Made by a program: the position numbers and the translations under genes
The notes under the pieces: generated by a model
What the model saw: only the letters and a program-made list of their open reading frames with translations
Told to the model about the DNA's origin: nothing
Databases searched by the model: none
DNA from: Lachnospiraceae bacterium
GTDB lineage: Bacteria > Bacillota > Clostridia > Lachnospirales > Lachnospiraceae
Reading direction: 5' to 3'
Assembly: GCA_900771195.1 (NCBI GenBank)
Contig: CAAGMZ010000015.1
Span: 1-64,000, forward strand
DNA length: 64,000 nucleotides
Shown here: piece by piece, positions 1-7,684 of the stretch
Layout of the letters: each line of letters begins with the position of its first letter
Numbering within the stretch: the first letter of the stretch is position 1

Positions 1-111
1 ATATATTACTATGACCCTGAAACAGGAGGCACTAAGTCAGTATCCTTTGAGGATGCCAACTCCATGTTCTACAGGGGAGGAAATAGATTCTTCGCGTACC
101 TGGAGAAATAG
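1..111 (+). CDS. C-terminal end of an unidentified protein (partial)
   Basis: An open frame runs in from the window edge and stops with TAG at 109-111. The 36 visible residues are rich in Tyr, Phe, Gly and Asp and end in RFFAYLEK. I do not recognise the family from this fragment. No intrinsic terminator follows. The next gene has its own promoter at 188-216, so the two are probably separate transcription units. The reading frame is chosen because it is open throughout and stops shortly before a clear promoter. Confidence 0.5.
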   Translation: MYYYDPETGGTKSVSFEDANSMFYRGGNRFFAYLEK

Positions 112-187
112 CTTTGTAAAAGTGCATAATTAGCTAATTGTTTTTATGTTTCCTTAGTATATTTCTTACAGAAAACATATTCCCATA

Positions 188-216
188 TTGCAAAATGCGC
201 TAAAATACGATATATT
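188..216 (+). promoter_or_regulatory. Sigma-A type promoter for the HPr-like gene
   Basis: The -35 TTGCAA at 188-193 and -10 TATATT at 211-216 are separated by 17 bp. They lie about 40 bp upstream of the start codon at 255. Confidence 0.65.
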
Positions 217-254
217 CAACTTTGTACGACGAGGATTGGAAAAGAGGAGAACAT

Positions 255-509
255 ATGAGTAAGAAAAACGTTATTGTTTCAAATGTATCTGAAGGCCATG
301 ACAATCCAATTGCAGAGCTTGTTCAGGTTGCTTGCAGATTTGACAGCGAGATTACATTAGAGAGCGACAACCGTCGCATCAATGCCAAGAGCATTATGGG
401 AATTATGGCATTCAATCCGACAGAGGGAATGTCAGTAGACATAGTTACTAATGGTACTGACGAGGAAGAAGCTTTATGTGCAATTGAGAAGTTTTTGGTA
501 TGTGAATAA
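255..509 (+). CDS. HPr-like phosphocarrier protein with altered His-15 loop
   Basis: This 84-residue protein matches the HPr fold family of the PTS in length and pattern. His-15 and Ser-46 fall exactly at the canonical positions. The HPr-kinase site reads KSIMGIMAF, as in true HPr. The active-site loop reads GHDNP where HPr has (G/I)HARP, so Arg-17, needed for efficient phosphotransfer, is replaced by Asn. The ATG at 255 is chosen because AGAGGAGAA lies just upstream; an in-frame TTG at 222 has no such site. The gene is monocistronic, with its own promoter and a terminator at 545-576. It could be a Crh-like regulatory paralogue signalling through Ser-46 rather than a transport component. Family is sure; role is inferred. 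Confidence 0.85.
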   Translation: MSKKNVIVSNVSEGHDNPIAELVQVACRFDSEITLESDNRRINAKSIMGIMAFNPTEGMSVDIVTNGTDEEEALCAIEKFLVCE

Positions 510-544
510 ATCGATACCGGGAATAATAGAATAATATGCCAATT

Positions 545-576
545 AAAAAAGACTGCAGATTGCAGTCTTTTTTTGT
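545..576 (+). terminator. Intrinsic terminator of the HPr-like gene
   Basis: A 7-bp stem GACTGCA/TGCAGTC with a GAT loop is preceded by an A-run and followed by seven or more T. It lies 35 bp after the stop codon. Confidence 0.85.
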
Positions 577-580
577 GTGG

Positions 581-1109
581 GGGGACGTTTCTTTTGTCTC
601 AAGAATATCAAGTCAACATTGGATATGAATGGTACAGACATATTATTTTCTTATTTTCGTCTAAATATAGGCCGATAAAATATGAAAAATACTTTTAAGG
701 CAGAGAATTTCTTGTTTTTTCCAATTTGCTATGCCATATGGATAGGGTAGAAGAAGCATTTGTAACCCAAAACGCTGATGACTGGCCTATTATTTCATAA
801 TGTATAGAAATAAATAGGTACAAGACCAAAACCTATATAATTCGGAAGCGTAGTATTTTTGAAGAACGGCAAAATACTATGCCTATGTTTTTATACATAA
901 TAAGTGGAAGCGTAGTATTCGTTATAATTATAAAAATAATAGGCTTTACATTATTCATGATATATGGAACCCAAGTATTAAAAAACTTTTATTACCTGAA
1001 ATGCGCACAATACAGAACAAGCAGGAAAGTCATATCACTATACTTTCCTGCTTGATTTTTTTAGGCTACCCAATCTACAATGTTAGCTTGAGACAAAAGA
1101 AAGGTCCCC
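581..1109. mobile_element. Gene-free element bounded by 23-bp inverted repeats (MITE-like)
   Basis: The 23 bp at 581-603 are the reverse complement of 1087-1109 with one mismatch. The outward flanks are also similar, a T-run followed by GTG and Gs, so the repeats may extend to about 35 bp. The 529 bp between are AT-rich and hold no credible gene. They contain a 13-bp hairpin at 848-882, two copies of GGAAGCGTAGTATT (843 and 905 regions) and a strong hairpin at 1018-1054. The arrangement suits a non-autonomous element or the remains of an IS inserted between the HPr terminator and tRNA-Gly. No transposase is visible, and a target duplication is not clear. Confidence 0.55.
1017..1062 (+). terminator. 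Strong hairpin with T-run inside the MITE-like element
   Basis: A 12-bp perfect stem (1018-1029 with 1043-1054) is followed by ATTTTTTT on the plus strand. No plus-strand gene precedes it. It may stop read-through from the HPr side or be part of the element. Confidence 0.6.
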
Positions 1110-1118
1110 ACAAAAAAA

Positions 1119-1189
1119 AGCGGGTGATGGGAATCGAACCCACGTATCTAGCTTGGAAGGCTAGTGTTCTACCATTGAACTACACCCGC
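1119..1189 (-). tRNA. tRNA-Gly(TCC)
   Basis: The minus strand folds as a 71-nt cloverleaf. The acceptor stem is GCGGGTG/CACCCGC, the anticodon loop CTTCCAA gives TCC, and the T loop is GTTCGAT. CCA is not encoded, consistent with the cca gene at 26444-27667. It is probably co-transcribed with tRNA-Pro upstream on the same strand. Confidence 0.95.
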
Positions 1190-1213
1190 ATGTTAAATTG
1201 CTATCTCTGGAAA

Positions 1214-1288
1214 TCGGGATGACAGGATTCGAACCTGCGACCTCTTGATCCCAAATCAAGCGCTCTAGCCAAGCTGAGCCACACCCCG
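1214..1288 (-). tRNA. tRNA-Pro(TGG)
   Basis: The minus strand gives a 75-nt cloverleaf with acceptor stem CGGGGTG/CATCCCG and anticodon loop TTTGGGA, anticodon TGG. CCA is not encoded. It is transcribed from the promoter at 1341-1369 ahead of tRNA-Gly. Confidence 0.95.
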
Positions 1289-1340
1289 ACGAGTATAAAC
1301 AACACTGACAAGATGTTCGTCTTTGCCAGACGCAAATGTT

Positions 1341-1369
1341 ATTATACTGTACGCATTCTCAAATGTCAA
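1341..1369 (-). promoter_or_regulatory. Consensus promoter for the tRNA-Pro/tRNA-Gly pair
   Basis: On the minus strand TTGACA (1364-1369) and TATAAT (1341-1346) match the sigma-A consensus perfectly with a 17-bp spacer. Confidence 0.85.
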
Positions 1370-1398
1370 CAAATTTTTCAGTAAATCCCAATATTTTT

Positions 1399-1881
1399 CT
1401 AATCCAGATATTTCACTTCAAAACTCACGTCACTGCTGTCGTCAATAACGGCAATTACATAGGATGGCTTAAATCCGGGCTGCCTCGGATAAGTAAGGCT
1501 TCCGGGATTGACAAGGGTTATTCGTCCGTCATCATCTATTTCAGGATAATGTGTGTGTCCATACATTGCAATATCGCAATCAAGCCCCAGTGCGTAATGC
1601 TTAAGGTCCCTTGTTCCGTAGGATACTCCAAGCTGATGTCCGTGTGTTATGAATGTCCTGTGGCTGCCCAGCATTATCACGCTCTCACCCGGCAGCAGTG
1701 ACCTGTAATCATTATTTCCGCGTACCATATAACAGGGAATGCCCGTCACCTCTTCAACGTAGTCCTCAAGACCGCAGAGATCACCTAAATGCACCATAAG
1801 GCCGATATCTTTTTCTCTCTCAAGGACGCTCATAAGGTTCTTGTCTTTACCGTGAGTGTCACTTACTATCAGGACCTTCAT
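1399..1881 (-). CDS. YfcE-family metallophosphodiesterase
   Basis: This 160-residue calcineurin-like phosphoesterase belongs to the MJ0936/YfcE family of small metal-dependent phosphodiesterases. All metal motifs are present in order: SDTHG near the N-terminus, HLGD, GNND, THGH and GHTH. It has no signal peptide, so it is cytosolic. Its ATG overlaps the rdgB stop codon (ATGA), which implies translational coupling. It is the last gene of the run from the THUMP methyltransferase through the protease and rdgB. The true substrate cannot be read from sequence. Confidence 0.93.
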   Translation of the reverse strand: MKVLIVSDTHGKDKNLMSVLEREKDIGLMVHLGDLCGLEDYVEEVTGIPCYMVRGNNDYRSLLPGESVIMLGSHRTFITHGHQLGVSYGTRDLKHYALGLDCDIAMYGHTHYPEIDDDGRITLVNPGSLTYPRQPGFKPSYVIAVIDDSSDVSFEVKYLD

Positions 1882-2471
1882 TTAATCACCTGACGTTCCT
1901 TTAAAATTTCCTTCATTGCCATGAGAGCTTTGCCGCGGTGGCTTATCTTATTCTTGGCCTCGGGCTCCATCTGCCCCGTTGTCATTCCGTACTCAGGCAC
2001 ATACACAATCGGGTCGTATCCGAAACCATTGGTTCCGGCAGGTTCCTTTGCAATCACGCCCTCTATGGTTCCCCTTGTTGTAATGACTTCACCATCAGGA
2101 AAAGCTGCTGCGATGGCACATACGAAACGTGCGCTTCTGTCTTTTCCCTCCACGCCCTCAAGTCTTTCAATTATATTCCGGTTCTTGACCTCATATGGTG
2201 TATCAACACCCATGTATCTTGCTGAATATATTCCCGGCTCCTTATTAAGTGCATCCACCTCAAGCCCGGAATCATCGGCAAGTGCAAGCTGTCCCGTAAG
2301 CTTTGATACTGCTTTTGCCTTAATAACAGCATTTTCTTCAAAGGTAGTGCCATCCTCCACAATATCAAGGTCAATACCCGCTTCTTTCATGGAAAGTATC
2401 TCTTCTCCTATGTCACCGAGTATAGCCCTGATTTCTTTGATTTTGTCCTGATTGCCTGTCGCAAATATCAT
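1878..2471 (-). CDS. rdgB: RdgB/HAM1 XTP/dITP pyrophosphatase
   Basis: This 197-residue house-cleaning enzyme hydrolyses dITP, XTP and ITP to monophosphates and so keeps deaminated purines out of DNA. Diagnostic motifs are ATGNQDKIKEI at the N-terminus (family T/SxxxxK), ADDSGLEVDAL, GFGYDPIV and SHRGKA near the C-terminus. Length is normal for the family. The ATG overlaps the stop of the upstream protease gene by 4 bp, and CAGGAGGGAAACAA provides the ribosome binding site. Its own stop overlaps the next gene. Confidence 0.96.
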   Translation of the reverse strand: MIFATGNQDKIKEIRAILGDIGEEILSMKEAGIDLDIVEDGTTFEENAVIKAKAVSKLTGQLALADDSGLEVDALNKEPGIYSARYMGVDTPYEVKNRNIIERLEGVEGKDRSARFVCAIAAAFPDGEVITTRGTIEGVIAKEPAGTNGFGYDPIVYVPEYGMTTGQMEPEAKNKISHRGKALMAMKEILKERQVIK

Positions 2472-4195
2472 TTGTTTCCCTCCTGCTTTCCTGCCACGTC
2501 CGTGTACATTTTAAGACATATATTACAATGCTGTGTATCCTCCACATGCTCCCAGTAAGTGCCTTCAAGACTTATATATCCTTCGCCGTCATCTATCCGT
2601 ACCGTTGATGTGGCAGAATCCGCACAATACTCAATGGCAATCGGATGAACCGAGTTGGGCGTATTGATATACACGATTACGGCACACTTCTTACCGGCTT
2701 TCATAAATCTGTCGCTGTCAATCTTAACCGTATAATAGCCTGCGTTCGCCACAGAGCCCTCAGCCACAAGGGTTTTTCTCCTTAATGAATCCTTGTCCTC
2801 AAAATCATCCACAAAGTAAACCTTATATTCGGTGTCTGCTCCTGTAGCATAAAATCCAACTGCCCGTAACATTTCGTCTTCCTCAGGCGTATAGGCATTG
2901 GCAAAGTATGCATAGCCCCTGCCGTATCCAAGCTGGCCTGTCCGCCCGCAGATGTCAGTCTGATAAATTTTGTCATAATTGTCGGCAGGTTCAACGCCTG
3001 TGTATACAAGGTTGTGGACTCCTATGTTACTGTCAAAATACGATACATAGAAATATCCGTTATCGCCAAAGTCCTCTCCCCAGCTGTTGATACATATAAA
3101 AGCTCCGTCTCCCTCCGGCACCGTAGAGAAATTTTCGGCCGGGTAAGAGTCATCCCAGCCTATGATGACAATATCATGATTGGCTTTTTCCGGACCGATA
3201 TAGCAATACGCATTCTTACCGGCATTGTAAGCCGATGAACTGTTACCGTCGGCATCGCTGATTGTCATGTAAAGCGAGCTCTGGACACCTCCGTACAGAA
3301 AAATCGACTTTTTGATTCCATCAAAATTTTTGCTTTCTATTATCTGCATTTCCTGGACATGACAGACAGGGTCAAGTCCGTCGGGCGATTCGCCGTCTCC
3401 GTATGGATCGTCTTTTTCATAAACCGGTCCGTTCCATGAAGCCAGATATGCAATGGCCATGTTGTACTCGCCGCCATCTGTCTGGTTGAGATTGTACCCG
3501 TTATGGTAAGTCATATGGTCCACGGAAAAGTTTCCGTCGTACTCGGGATAAATCGATGACTCAAGAGCTGTCAGCGCGGCAAAAGCCCAGCATGTACCCA
3601 GATCTCCCTGGTTTCTCACCTTCAGTATCTTATTGTTCTCCCTGTAATCATATCTGTAGGGATATATTTTTTCGTCGGGCTTTTTGTTGGTGAGCGAGGC
3701 AGTATATGTAGGAGAATCCCATGAAAATTCATAGGAAAGACCTTCTCCTGCCGCAATTACCGGAACATACAGATTCGTTCCTATGATTGCAACTTCGCCC
3801 GGAATACTCTTGTCCTCGCCATTTATGTTGTAGTATTCAGAACCGGCAGTAAACTTAATGCGGTTGCTTCCCTTTTCGAGGATGACACTGTCGCCGTCCC
3901 GGTTTACCGCACAGGAAAGCAGACCTTTAAGAACGCTCTCATTTATCATGACATTCATGTTCTCGTCCATGTAAATGTTGCGCTGTCCGGGGTCAACGGT
4001 ATTTCCGTCAATGTTCAATGTTATAACATTTCTGTTAACATTATCGGCAAGCACCGTGTTCCACCCGGCTGCCTGTACCATATTGACTTTTCCCATGACT
4101 ATGTCTGCATCATTCCCGGCACCGAAAAATTTAATTCCCAGAAACAGTGCAATCAATGCAACGAGAATTATGTAGAACTTTTTTCTGCTCTTCAA
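2468..4195 (-). CDS. Membrane-anchored papain-like (C1A) cysteine protease with stalk and lectin-like domains
   Basis: This 575-residue protein has an N-terminal hydrophobic anchor (about residues 7-24) and a copper-amine-oxidase-N-like stalk domain (about 50-170). The C1 peptidase domain follows, with catalytic Cys-202 in GDLGTCWAFA, His-340 in NHDIVIIGWDD and Asn-370 in CINSWG. The C-terminal beta-rich region (about 415-570) resembles the lectin-like module found on clostridial C1 proteases. It should act outside the membrane on wall or external protein. The TTG at 4195 is chosen: AAAGGAGC lies 10 nt upstream, and the ATG at 4205 is out of frame. It is coupled to rdgB by a 4-bp overlap. Confidence 0.88.
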   Translation of the reverse strand: MKSRKKFYIILVALIALFLGIKFFGAGNDADIVMGKVNMVQAAGWNTVLADNVNRNVITLNIDGNTVDPGQRNIYMDENMNVMINESVLKGLLSCAVNRDGDSVILEKGSNRIKFTAGSEYYNINGEDKSIPGEVAIIGTNLYVPVIAAGEGLSYEFSWDSPTYTASLTNKKPDEKIYPYRYDYRENNKILKVRNQGDLGTCWAFAALTALESSIYPEYDGNFSVDHMTYHNGYNLNQTDGGEYNMAIAYLASWNGPVYEKDDPYGDGESPDGLDPVCHVQEMQIIESKNFDGIKKSIFLYGGVQSSLYMTISDADGNSSSAYNAGKNAYCYIGPEKANHDIVIIGWDDSYPAENFSTVPEGDGAFICINSWGEDFGDNGYFYVSYFDSNIGVHNLVYTGVEPADNYDKIYQTDICGRTGQLGYGRGYAYFANAYTPEEDEMLRAVGFYATGADTEYKVYFVDDFEDKDSLRRKTLVAEGSVANAGYYTVKIDSDRFMKAGKKCAVIVYINTPNSVHPIAIEYCADSATSTVRIDDGEGYISLEGTYWEHVEDTQHCNICLKMYTDVAGKQEGNK

Positions 4196-4211
4196 ATATC
4201 GTCATGCTCCT

Positions 4212-5357
4212 TTAATCTCTTTTGGGCGGCTTGGGTCCCATAAACTGGTAATAAAAGGCCTTAATCATACCATTATATATCTTACGGTTCCGGTCCGCCT
4301 TTCTGCCGATGTATTTTTCGGCGTATTCATACGAAGTTATTACATATGCGGACCAGTTTTTCAGATTAAAATACCGCTTTCCAAAATCACTGTATATGCG
4401 CGGCAGTGTTTCTTTTTCCTCAAGTCTCTCGCCATACGGAGGATTCGTTATGATAAATCCGTATTCGCCTTTATGTGAAAGCTTCGCTGCTTCCCGCACA
4501 TCAAAATGCACAAGCTTCTCCACTCCGGCTCTCACGGCATTTTCCCTGGCCGTTTTCACAACCTCAGGGTCAATGTCATATCCCTCAATATCTGTTTCTA
4601 TATCTGTGTTAATCATGTCACGTGCGTCAGAGACGGCGTCATACCAAAGCTTTCTGTCTATAAAATTTGTCCATTTTTCCGCCGTAAAGCTGCGGTTCAT
4701 TCCCGGTGCAATCCCGGCTGCCATCATTGCCGCTTCAATGGCAAAGGTGCCGCTTCCGCAGAACGGGTCTACCAGAATCCTGTCAGCCTTCCATGGGGTA
4801 AGCATTATAAGCGCTGCAGCAAGTGTCTCTGAAATCGGCGCTTTTCCTGCCTGCGTCCTGTATCCGCGCTTGTGAAGAGAATCACCGGTAGTGTCAAGGC
4901 ATACGCTTACCTGATCTTTATTAATGAAAACACGCACCGGATAATCGTCTCCGCTCTCCTTAAACCACTCCGTATCATAGCTTTGCTGCATTCTCCTTAC
5001 CATGGCTTTTTTTACTATGGACTGAATATCGGAGGGGCTGAAAAGCTTACTGTTGACCGTGTTAGCCTTAGTGACCCAGAACCGCCCGTCTTCGGGAATA
5101 AACTCCTCCCACGGGCAGGCCTTTACACCCTCAAATAATTCATCATATGTAACTGCCCTGAAATTCCCGACGCTTATAAGAACGCGTTCCGCTGTCCTGA
5201 TAAAAATATTGGCCCGGCAGACTGCATCGGCATCTCCGATAAACGTCACACGTCCGTCCTCGACCTTTTCCACATCATATCCCAGCTCATAAACTTCTCT
5301 TTTCAGTACTGCCTCAAGTCCAAAATGGCATGGCAGGACAATGGGAAATTTTTTCAT
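4212..5357 (-). CDS. THUMP-domain rRNA/RNA N2-guanine methyltransferase (RlmL/YpsC type)
   Basis: This 381-residue class I SAM-dependent methyltransferase has an N-terminal ferredoxin-like/THUMP region (about 1-160) and a C-terminal Rossmann domain. The SAM-binding signature is DPFCGSGTFAIEAA and the catalytic motif is NPPYGER, typical of N2-guanine methyltransferases. In Firmicutes these are related to RlmL, which modifies 23S rRNA G2445, but the exact target is not shown by the sequence. CAGGAG precedes the ATG. The protease gene starts 16 bp downstream, suggesting one operon. Confidence 0.92.
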   Translation of the reverse strand: MKKFPIVLPCHFGLEAVLKREVYELGYDVEKVEDGRVTFIGDADAVCRANIFIRTAERVLISVGNFRAVTYDELFEGVKACPWEEFIPEDGRFWVTKANTVNSKLFSPSDIQSIVKKAMVRRMQQSYDTEWFKESGDDYPVRVFINKDQVSVCLDTTGDSLHKRGYRTQAGKAPISETLAAALIMLTPWKADRILVDPFCGSGTFAIEAAMMAAGIAPGMNRSFTAEKWTNFIDRKLWYDAVSDARDMINTDIETDIEGYDIDPEVVKTARENAVRAGVEKLVHFDVREAAKLSHKGEYGFIITNPPYGERLEEKETLPRIYSDFGKRYFNLKNWSAYVITSYEYAEKYIGRKADRNRKIYNGMIKAFYYQFMGPKPPKRD

Positions 5358-5418
5358 ATATGATAATCTCCTGACAAAAAACTGATACTGTTAATATAGT
5401 CCCTCGGTCACTTTTCTG

Positions 5419-5736
5419 TCAAGATTCATTGCACCGAAGATATGCTCCCCTGTATCCTGCTATTCCTCCTACAAGTGCCCGCACGACAAAGCCTCTGTCA
5501 TAAAGCTCCTTGGCGGCAAGAAGTCCGGTTCCTCCATGCTCACAGTAAAGCACAAGTATTTTGTCCTTCGGCATTTTTCCGTACTGTTTTTCAAGCTTTT
5601 CAAAGGGTATATTGACTGCATCTCCTATATGACATTTTTCGAATTGCATTTCTTCCCGCACATCTATAATCATTGCCCTGCTGTTATTGACATATTTATC
5701 CATTTCTCTCCATGAGATTGCCTCAAATCTTAACAT
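5419..5736 (-). CDS. Single-domain rhodanese-like protein
   Basis: About 105 residues make one rhodanese domain. The active-site loop is YCEHGGTG with Cys as the presumed persulfide carrier, preceded by IIDVREEMQFEKCHIGDAVNIPF. The start is set at 5736 because GGAGG lies 5 nt upstream. The frame remains open to 5883, but that extension runs through the terminator hairpin of the upstream small gene, so it is not counted. It could be a sulfurtransferase or a redox-linked sulfur carrier. It sits upstream of the methyltransferase gene on the same strand. Confidence 0.85.
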   Translation of the reverse strand: MLRFEAISWREMDKYVNNSRAMIIDVREEMQFEKCHIGDAVNIPFEKLEKQYGKMPKDKILVLYCEHGGTGLLAAKELYDRGFVVRALVGGIAGYRGAYLRCNES

Positions 5737-5831
5737 AACCGCCTCCGTTACGCATGCCCTTATATAATCAATATATTCATAATAATTCTGTCCTGTCACA
5801 GGGTTTCTATACAACAACCTGATATGCCCGC

Positions 5832-5877
5832 AAAAAAAACAGGGATTTATGCCCTGGTATTCCGGTACAAATCCCTG
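5832..5877 (-). terminator. Intrinsic terminator after the Asn/Thr-rich small gene
   Basis: On the minus strand a 9-bp stem (5869-5877 with 5840-5848, CAGGGATTT type) is followed by eight T. It separates the small gene from the rhodanese gene. Confidence 0.8.
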
Positions 5878-5909
5878 CTTCAAACGCTAAATTTCTCCCG
5901 ATTCTGCCC

Positions 5910-6092
5910 TTAGTATCTGTTGTCAGTGGAATCAGTACTGTCCGCAGCGTTTTTGGTATTGTTCTTTGCCTTATTCTTTGTGCCGTTCTTGCCGGAATTT
6001 CCGGTTGAATCGGTTGCGTTAACTGCATTCATGCAGTTGTCAGTCCTGTTAGTCTTGTTGGTTTTGTCAGTATTTGTCGTGTTTTTGCTCAT
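5910..6092 (-). CDS. Small Asn/Thr/Lys-rich low-complexity protein
   Basis: This 60-residue protein consists almost entirely of Asn, Thr, Lys, Asp and Ser, with a few Ala and Gly and one Cys. It starts MSKNTTNTDKTNKTN. No signal peptide, membrane segment or known domain is visible, and it is likely disordered. Translation is well supported: AAGGAGG lies 6 nt before the ATG, and a terminator of its own follows at 5832-5877. I cannot assign a function. Small hydrophilic proteins of this type occur in spore formers, but a spore role is only a guess. The coding strand is chosen by the ribosome binding site. Confidence 0.75.
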   Translation of the reverse strand: MSKNTTNTDKTNKTNRTDNCMNAVNATDSTGNSGKNGTKNKAKNNTKNAADSTDSTDNRY

Positions 6093-6164
6093 TTCGTGCC
6101 TCCTTCAAAAGACCGGTTTTCTTGAATCCATTGTCTTTCGGGTATATTATCTGCACATTGCCCT

Positions 6165-6197
6165 AAAAAAAATACCATTTTTTCAAAAAAAGGTATT
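6165..6197 (-). terminator. Intrinsic terminator, minus strand
   Basis: AATACC/GGTATT with extended A:T pairing forms a hairpin, followed on the minus strand by eight T. It probably ends the transcript of the flippase-like gene. The 93-6353 side of this gap (6093-6353) holds no gene. Confidence 0.7.
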
Positions 6198-6303
6198 GCA
6201 AATTTCGACATAATACCTTACAATGAAATTGCAGAAAGCGGAACGAAATAGCTCTCTGCTATAACCCCTTATTAATTATTTATACTCCCCTCATTAAAGT
6301 GCG

Positions 6304-6339
6304 AGAAACTCGGTCCCCTCCGGGTTTCTTGTATTTTTA
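6304..6339. terminator. GC-rich hairpin downstream of the flippase-like gene
   Basis: AGAAACTCGG pairs with CCGGGTTTCT around a 6-nt loop. The plus strand is followed by TGTATTTTTA and the minus strand by CGCACTTT. It may be a first, weaker terminator for the minus-strand gene ending at 6354. Confidence 0.45.
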
Positions 6340-6353
6340 TGTTCTTTTTTACA

Positions 6354-7391
6354 TCAGTAATAATCCAGCGCATCATGGGGTCTGCTGCCATCCTTCTGGG
6401 CAACGGCCAGCAGAACAATGCTGATAAGAAACGGAATATAGTAGGTGGCCAGTCTGTATAACACCATTGAAGCTCCGGCCATTACTTTTCCGAAAACAGC
6501 CTCAAACACCAGCGAAAACACGACCTCAAGCGACCCGACGCCTCCCGACGTTGGAATCACTCCCATAATAAGCTGCATGATGGCTGTAACGGTAATCGCC
6601 TGTGGTATTGTCACTCCGCCAAGGCTTCCGCCCGAAGCACCGATAGCAATGATGGGAATCACATACCAGCAGGTCATTTTGATTATATTAATCACTATCA
6701 TTAACGGCCACATCCTTATGTTTCCGACAAGTTCTCTGGTTCCCTCACGAAGGGCCGCAGTCTGGTTCCATATCTTCTGCTTAAAATTCTCATACTTTGG
6801 CTTTCTGAAAACCGCATTAAGGAGCTTATACAAAAATTTGTGGAACCACCTGGCGGTACAGAGAAGAATAATCACTGTAATAAGAATAAGATTAAGGCCT
6901 GCACCAAAATATATATATCCTATTGTTGATGCAAAATTTTTCCGCACAAAAAGATTATTACACAAAAGCATTAATATGGCGTAACCCACTATTACGGCTT
7001 TATGGTATACATAAGGCACGGTCGTTATGGCAAGCCCTTTTCCCGGCTCCACCCCCTTGCGGTTAAGATAGAGCACCTGCCCCGGCTTGATTCCAGCCCC
7101 AAATGTAGTCACATTAAAAAACACCCTCATGTAAGATACAAGCAGGCATCTTGGAAAACCAAGTCTGATTTTTTCTTTTTTAAAAAGGATTTTATATACG
7201 ATTGCATCGATAACATAGTACATATTTCCAAGGACTGCCATTGCGGCAAAAATAAGCATATCCGTATGCGAAAGCTGCCTCGCTATATCCTTATAAGAGC
7301 CCTTGAAAATATTGCATAGAATAATAGCGGTAATCAGAATTATCGCCGCCTCAGCAAGGATTTTAATGAGTTTCTTTTTTTTATCGCTCAT
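6354..7391 (-). CDS. Flippase-like / lysylphosphatidylglycerol synthase TM-domain protein
   Basis: This integral membrane protein of about 345 residues has several hydrophobic helices and matches the MprF-type transmembrane domain (UPF0104, YbhN-like). Family-like motifs include TSGGVGSLEV and a conserved central region. The soluble aminoacyl-transferase domain of MprF is absent, so it is not a complete lysyl-PG synthase. Family members are thought to move lipids or lipid-linked molecules across the membrane; the substrate here is unknown. The ATG at 7391, with TGGAG 5 nt upstream, is preferred to the GTG at 7397. Confidence 0.85.
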   Translation of the reverse strand: MSDKKKKLIKILAEAAIILITAIILCNIFKGSYKDIARQLSHTDMLIFAAMAVLGNMYYVIDAIVYKILFKKEKIRLGFPRCLLVSYMRVFFNVTTFGAGIKPGQVLYLNRKGVEPGKGLAITTVPYVYHKAVIVGYAILMLLCNNLFVRKNFASTIGYIYFGAGLNLILITVIILLCTARWFHKFLYKLLNAVFRKPKYENFKQKIWNQTAALREGTRELVGNIRMWPLMIVINIIKMTCWYVIPIIAIGASGGSLGGVTIPQAITVTAIMQLIMGVIPTSGGVGSLEVVFSLVFEAVFGKVMAGASMVLYRLATYYIPFLISIVLLAVAQKDGSRPHDALDYY

Positions 7392-7408
7392 AATCACTCC
7401 ATCAAAGT

Positions 7409-7438
7409 AAAAAACCTGTCATACACTCTATGACAGGT
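7409..7438 (-). terminator. Intrinsic terminator of tRNA-Arg
   Basis: A 10-bp perfect stem (ACCTGTCATA/TATGACAGGT) is followed on the minus strand by TTTTTT. It lies directly after the tRNA. Confidence 0.88.
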
Positions 7439-7444
7439 CAAAAG

Positions 7445-7518
7445 CGCGCCAGAGAGGATTCGAACCCCCGACACCACGGTCCGTAGCCGTGCGCTCTATC
7501 CAGCTGAGCTACTAGCGC
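7445..7518 (-). tRNA. tRNA-Arg(ACG)
   Basis: A 74-nt cloverleaf on the minus strand has acceptor stem GCGCTAG/CTGGCGC and anticodon loop CTACGGA, anticodon ACG (expected to be deaminated to ICG). CCA is not encoded. It is a single-gene unit with its own promoter and terminator. Confidence 0.95.
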
Positions 7519-7548
7519 ATCCGTTGCAAAGTATTCGCAACATCATAG

Positions 7549-7577
7549 ATTTTACAACCACATATGATAAATGTCAA
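7549..7577 (-). promoter_or_regulatory. Promoter of tRNA-Arg
   Basis: TTGACA (7572-7577) and TAAAAT (7549-7554) lie on the minus strand with a 17-bp spacer. The repeat element starting at 7581 abuts the -35 box. Confidence 0.8.
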
Positions 7578-7580
7578 GGG

Positions 7581-7684
7581 AAAGCTGTAAAATTATTATC
7601 TGCAATCGGGCGCTCCCGCTAACTGAGAGCGTAAAGCCGTAAAATTATTATCTGCAATCGGGCGCTCCCGCTAACTGAGAGCGT
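7581..7684. repeat. 52-bp tandem duplication forming the left arm of hairpin element A
   Basis: 7581-7632 and 7633-7684 are identical except for T7586/C7638. Each unit carries the outer stem arm, the CGCTCCCGCTAA loop and part of the inner stem of element A. Confidence 0.9.

Noticed and set aside
1001..1222. 73-codon plus-strand frame
   Set aside because: It runs through a terminator hairpin, the inverted repeat and the tRNA-Gly gene.
1921..2451. 176-codon plus-strand open frame
   Set aside because: It lies opposite rdgB, which has all its motifs; the Ser-rich translation is typical of an antisense shadow.
5737..5883. N-terminal extension of the rhodanese gene
   Set aside because: This stretch contains the terminator hairpin of the upstream small gene, and a good ribosome binding site precedes the internal ATG at 5736.
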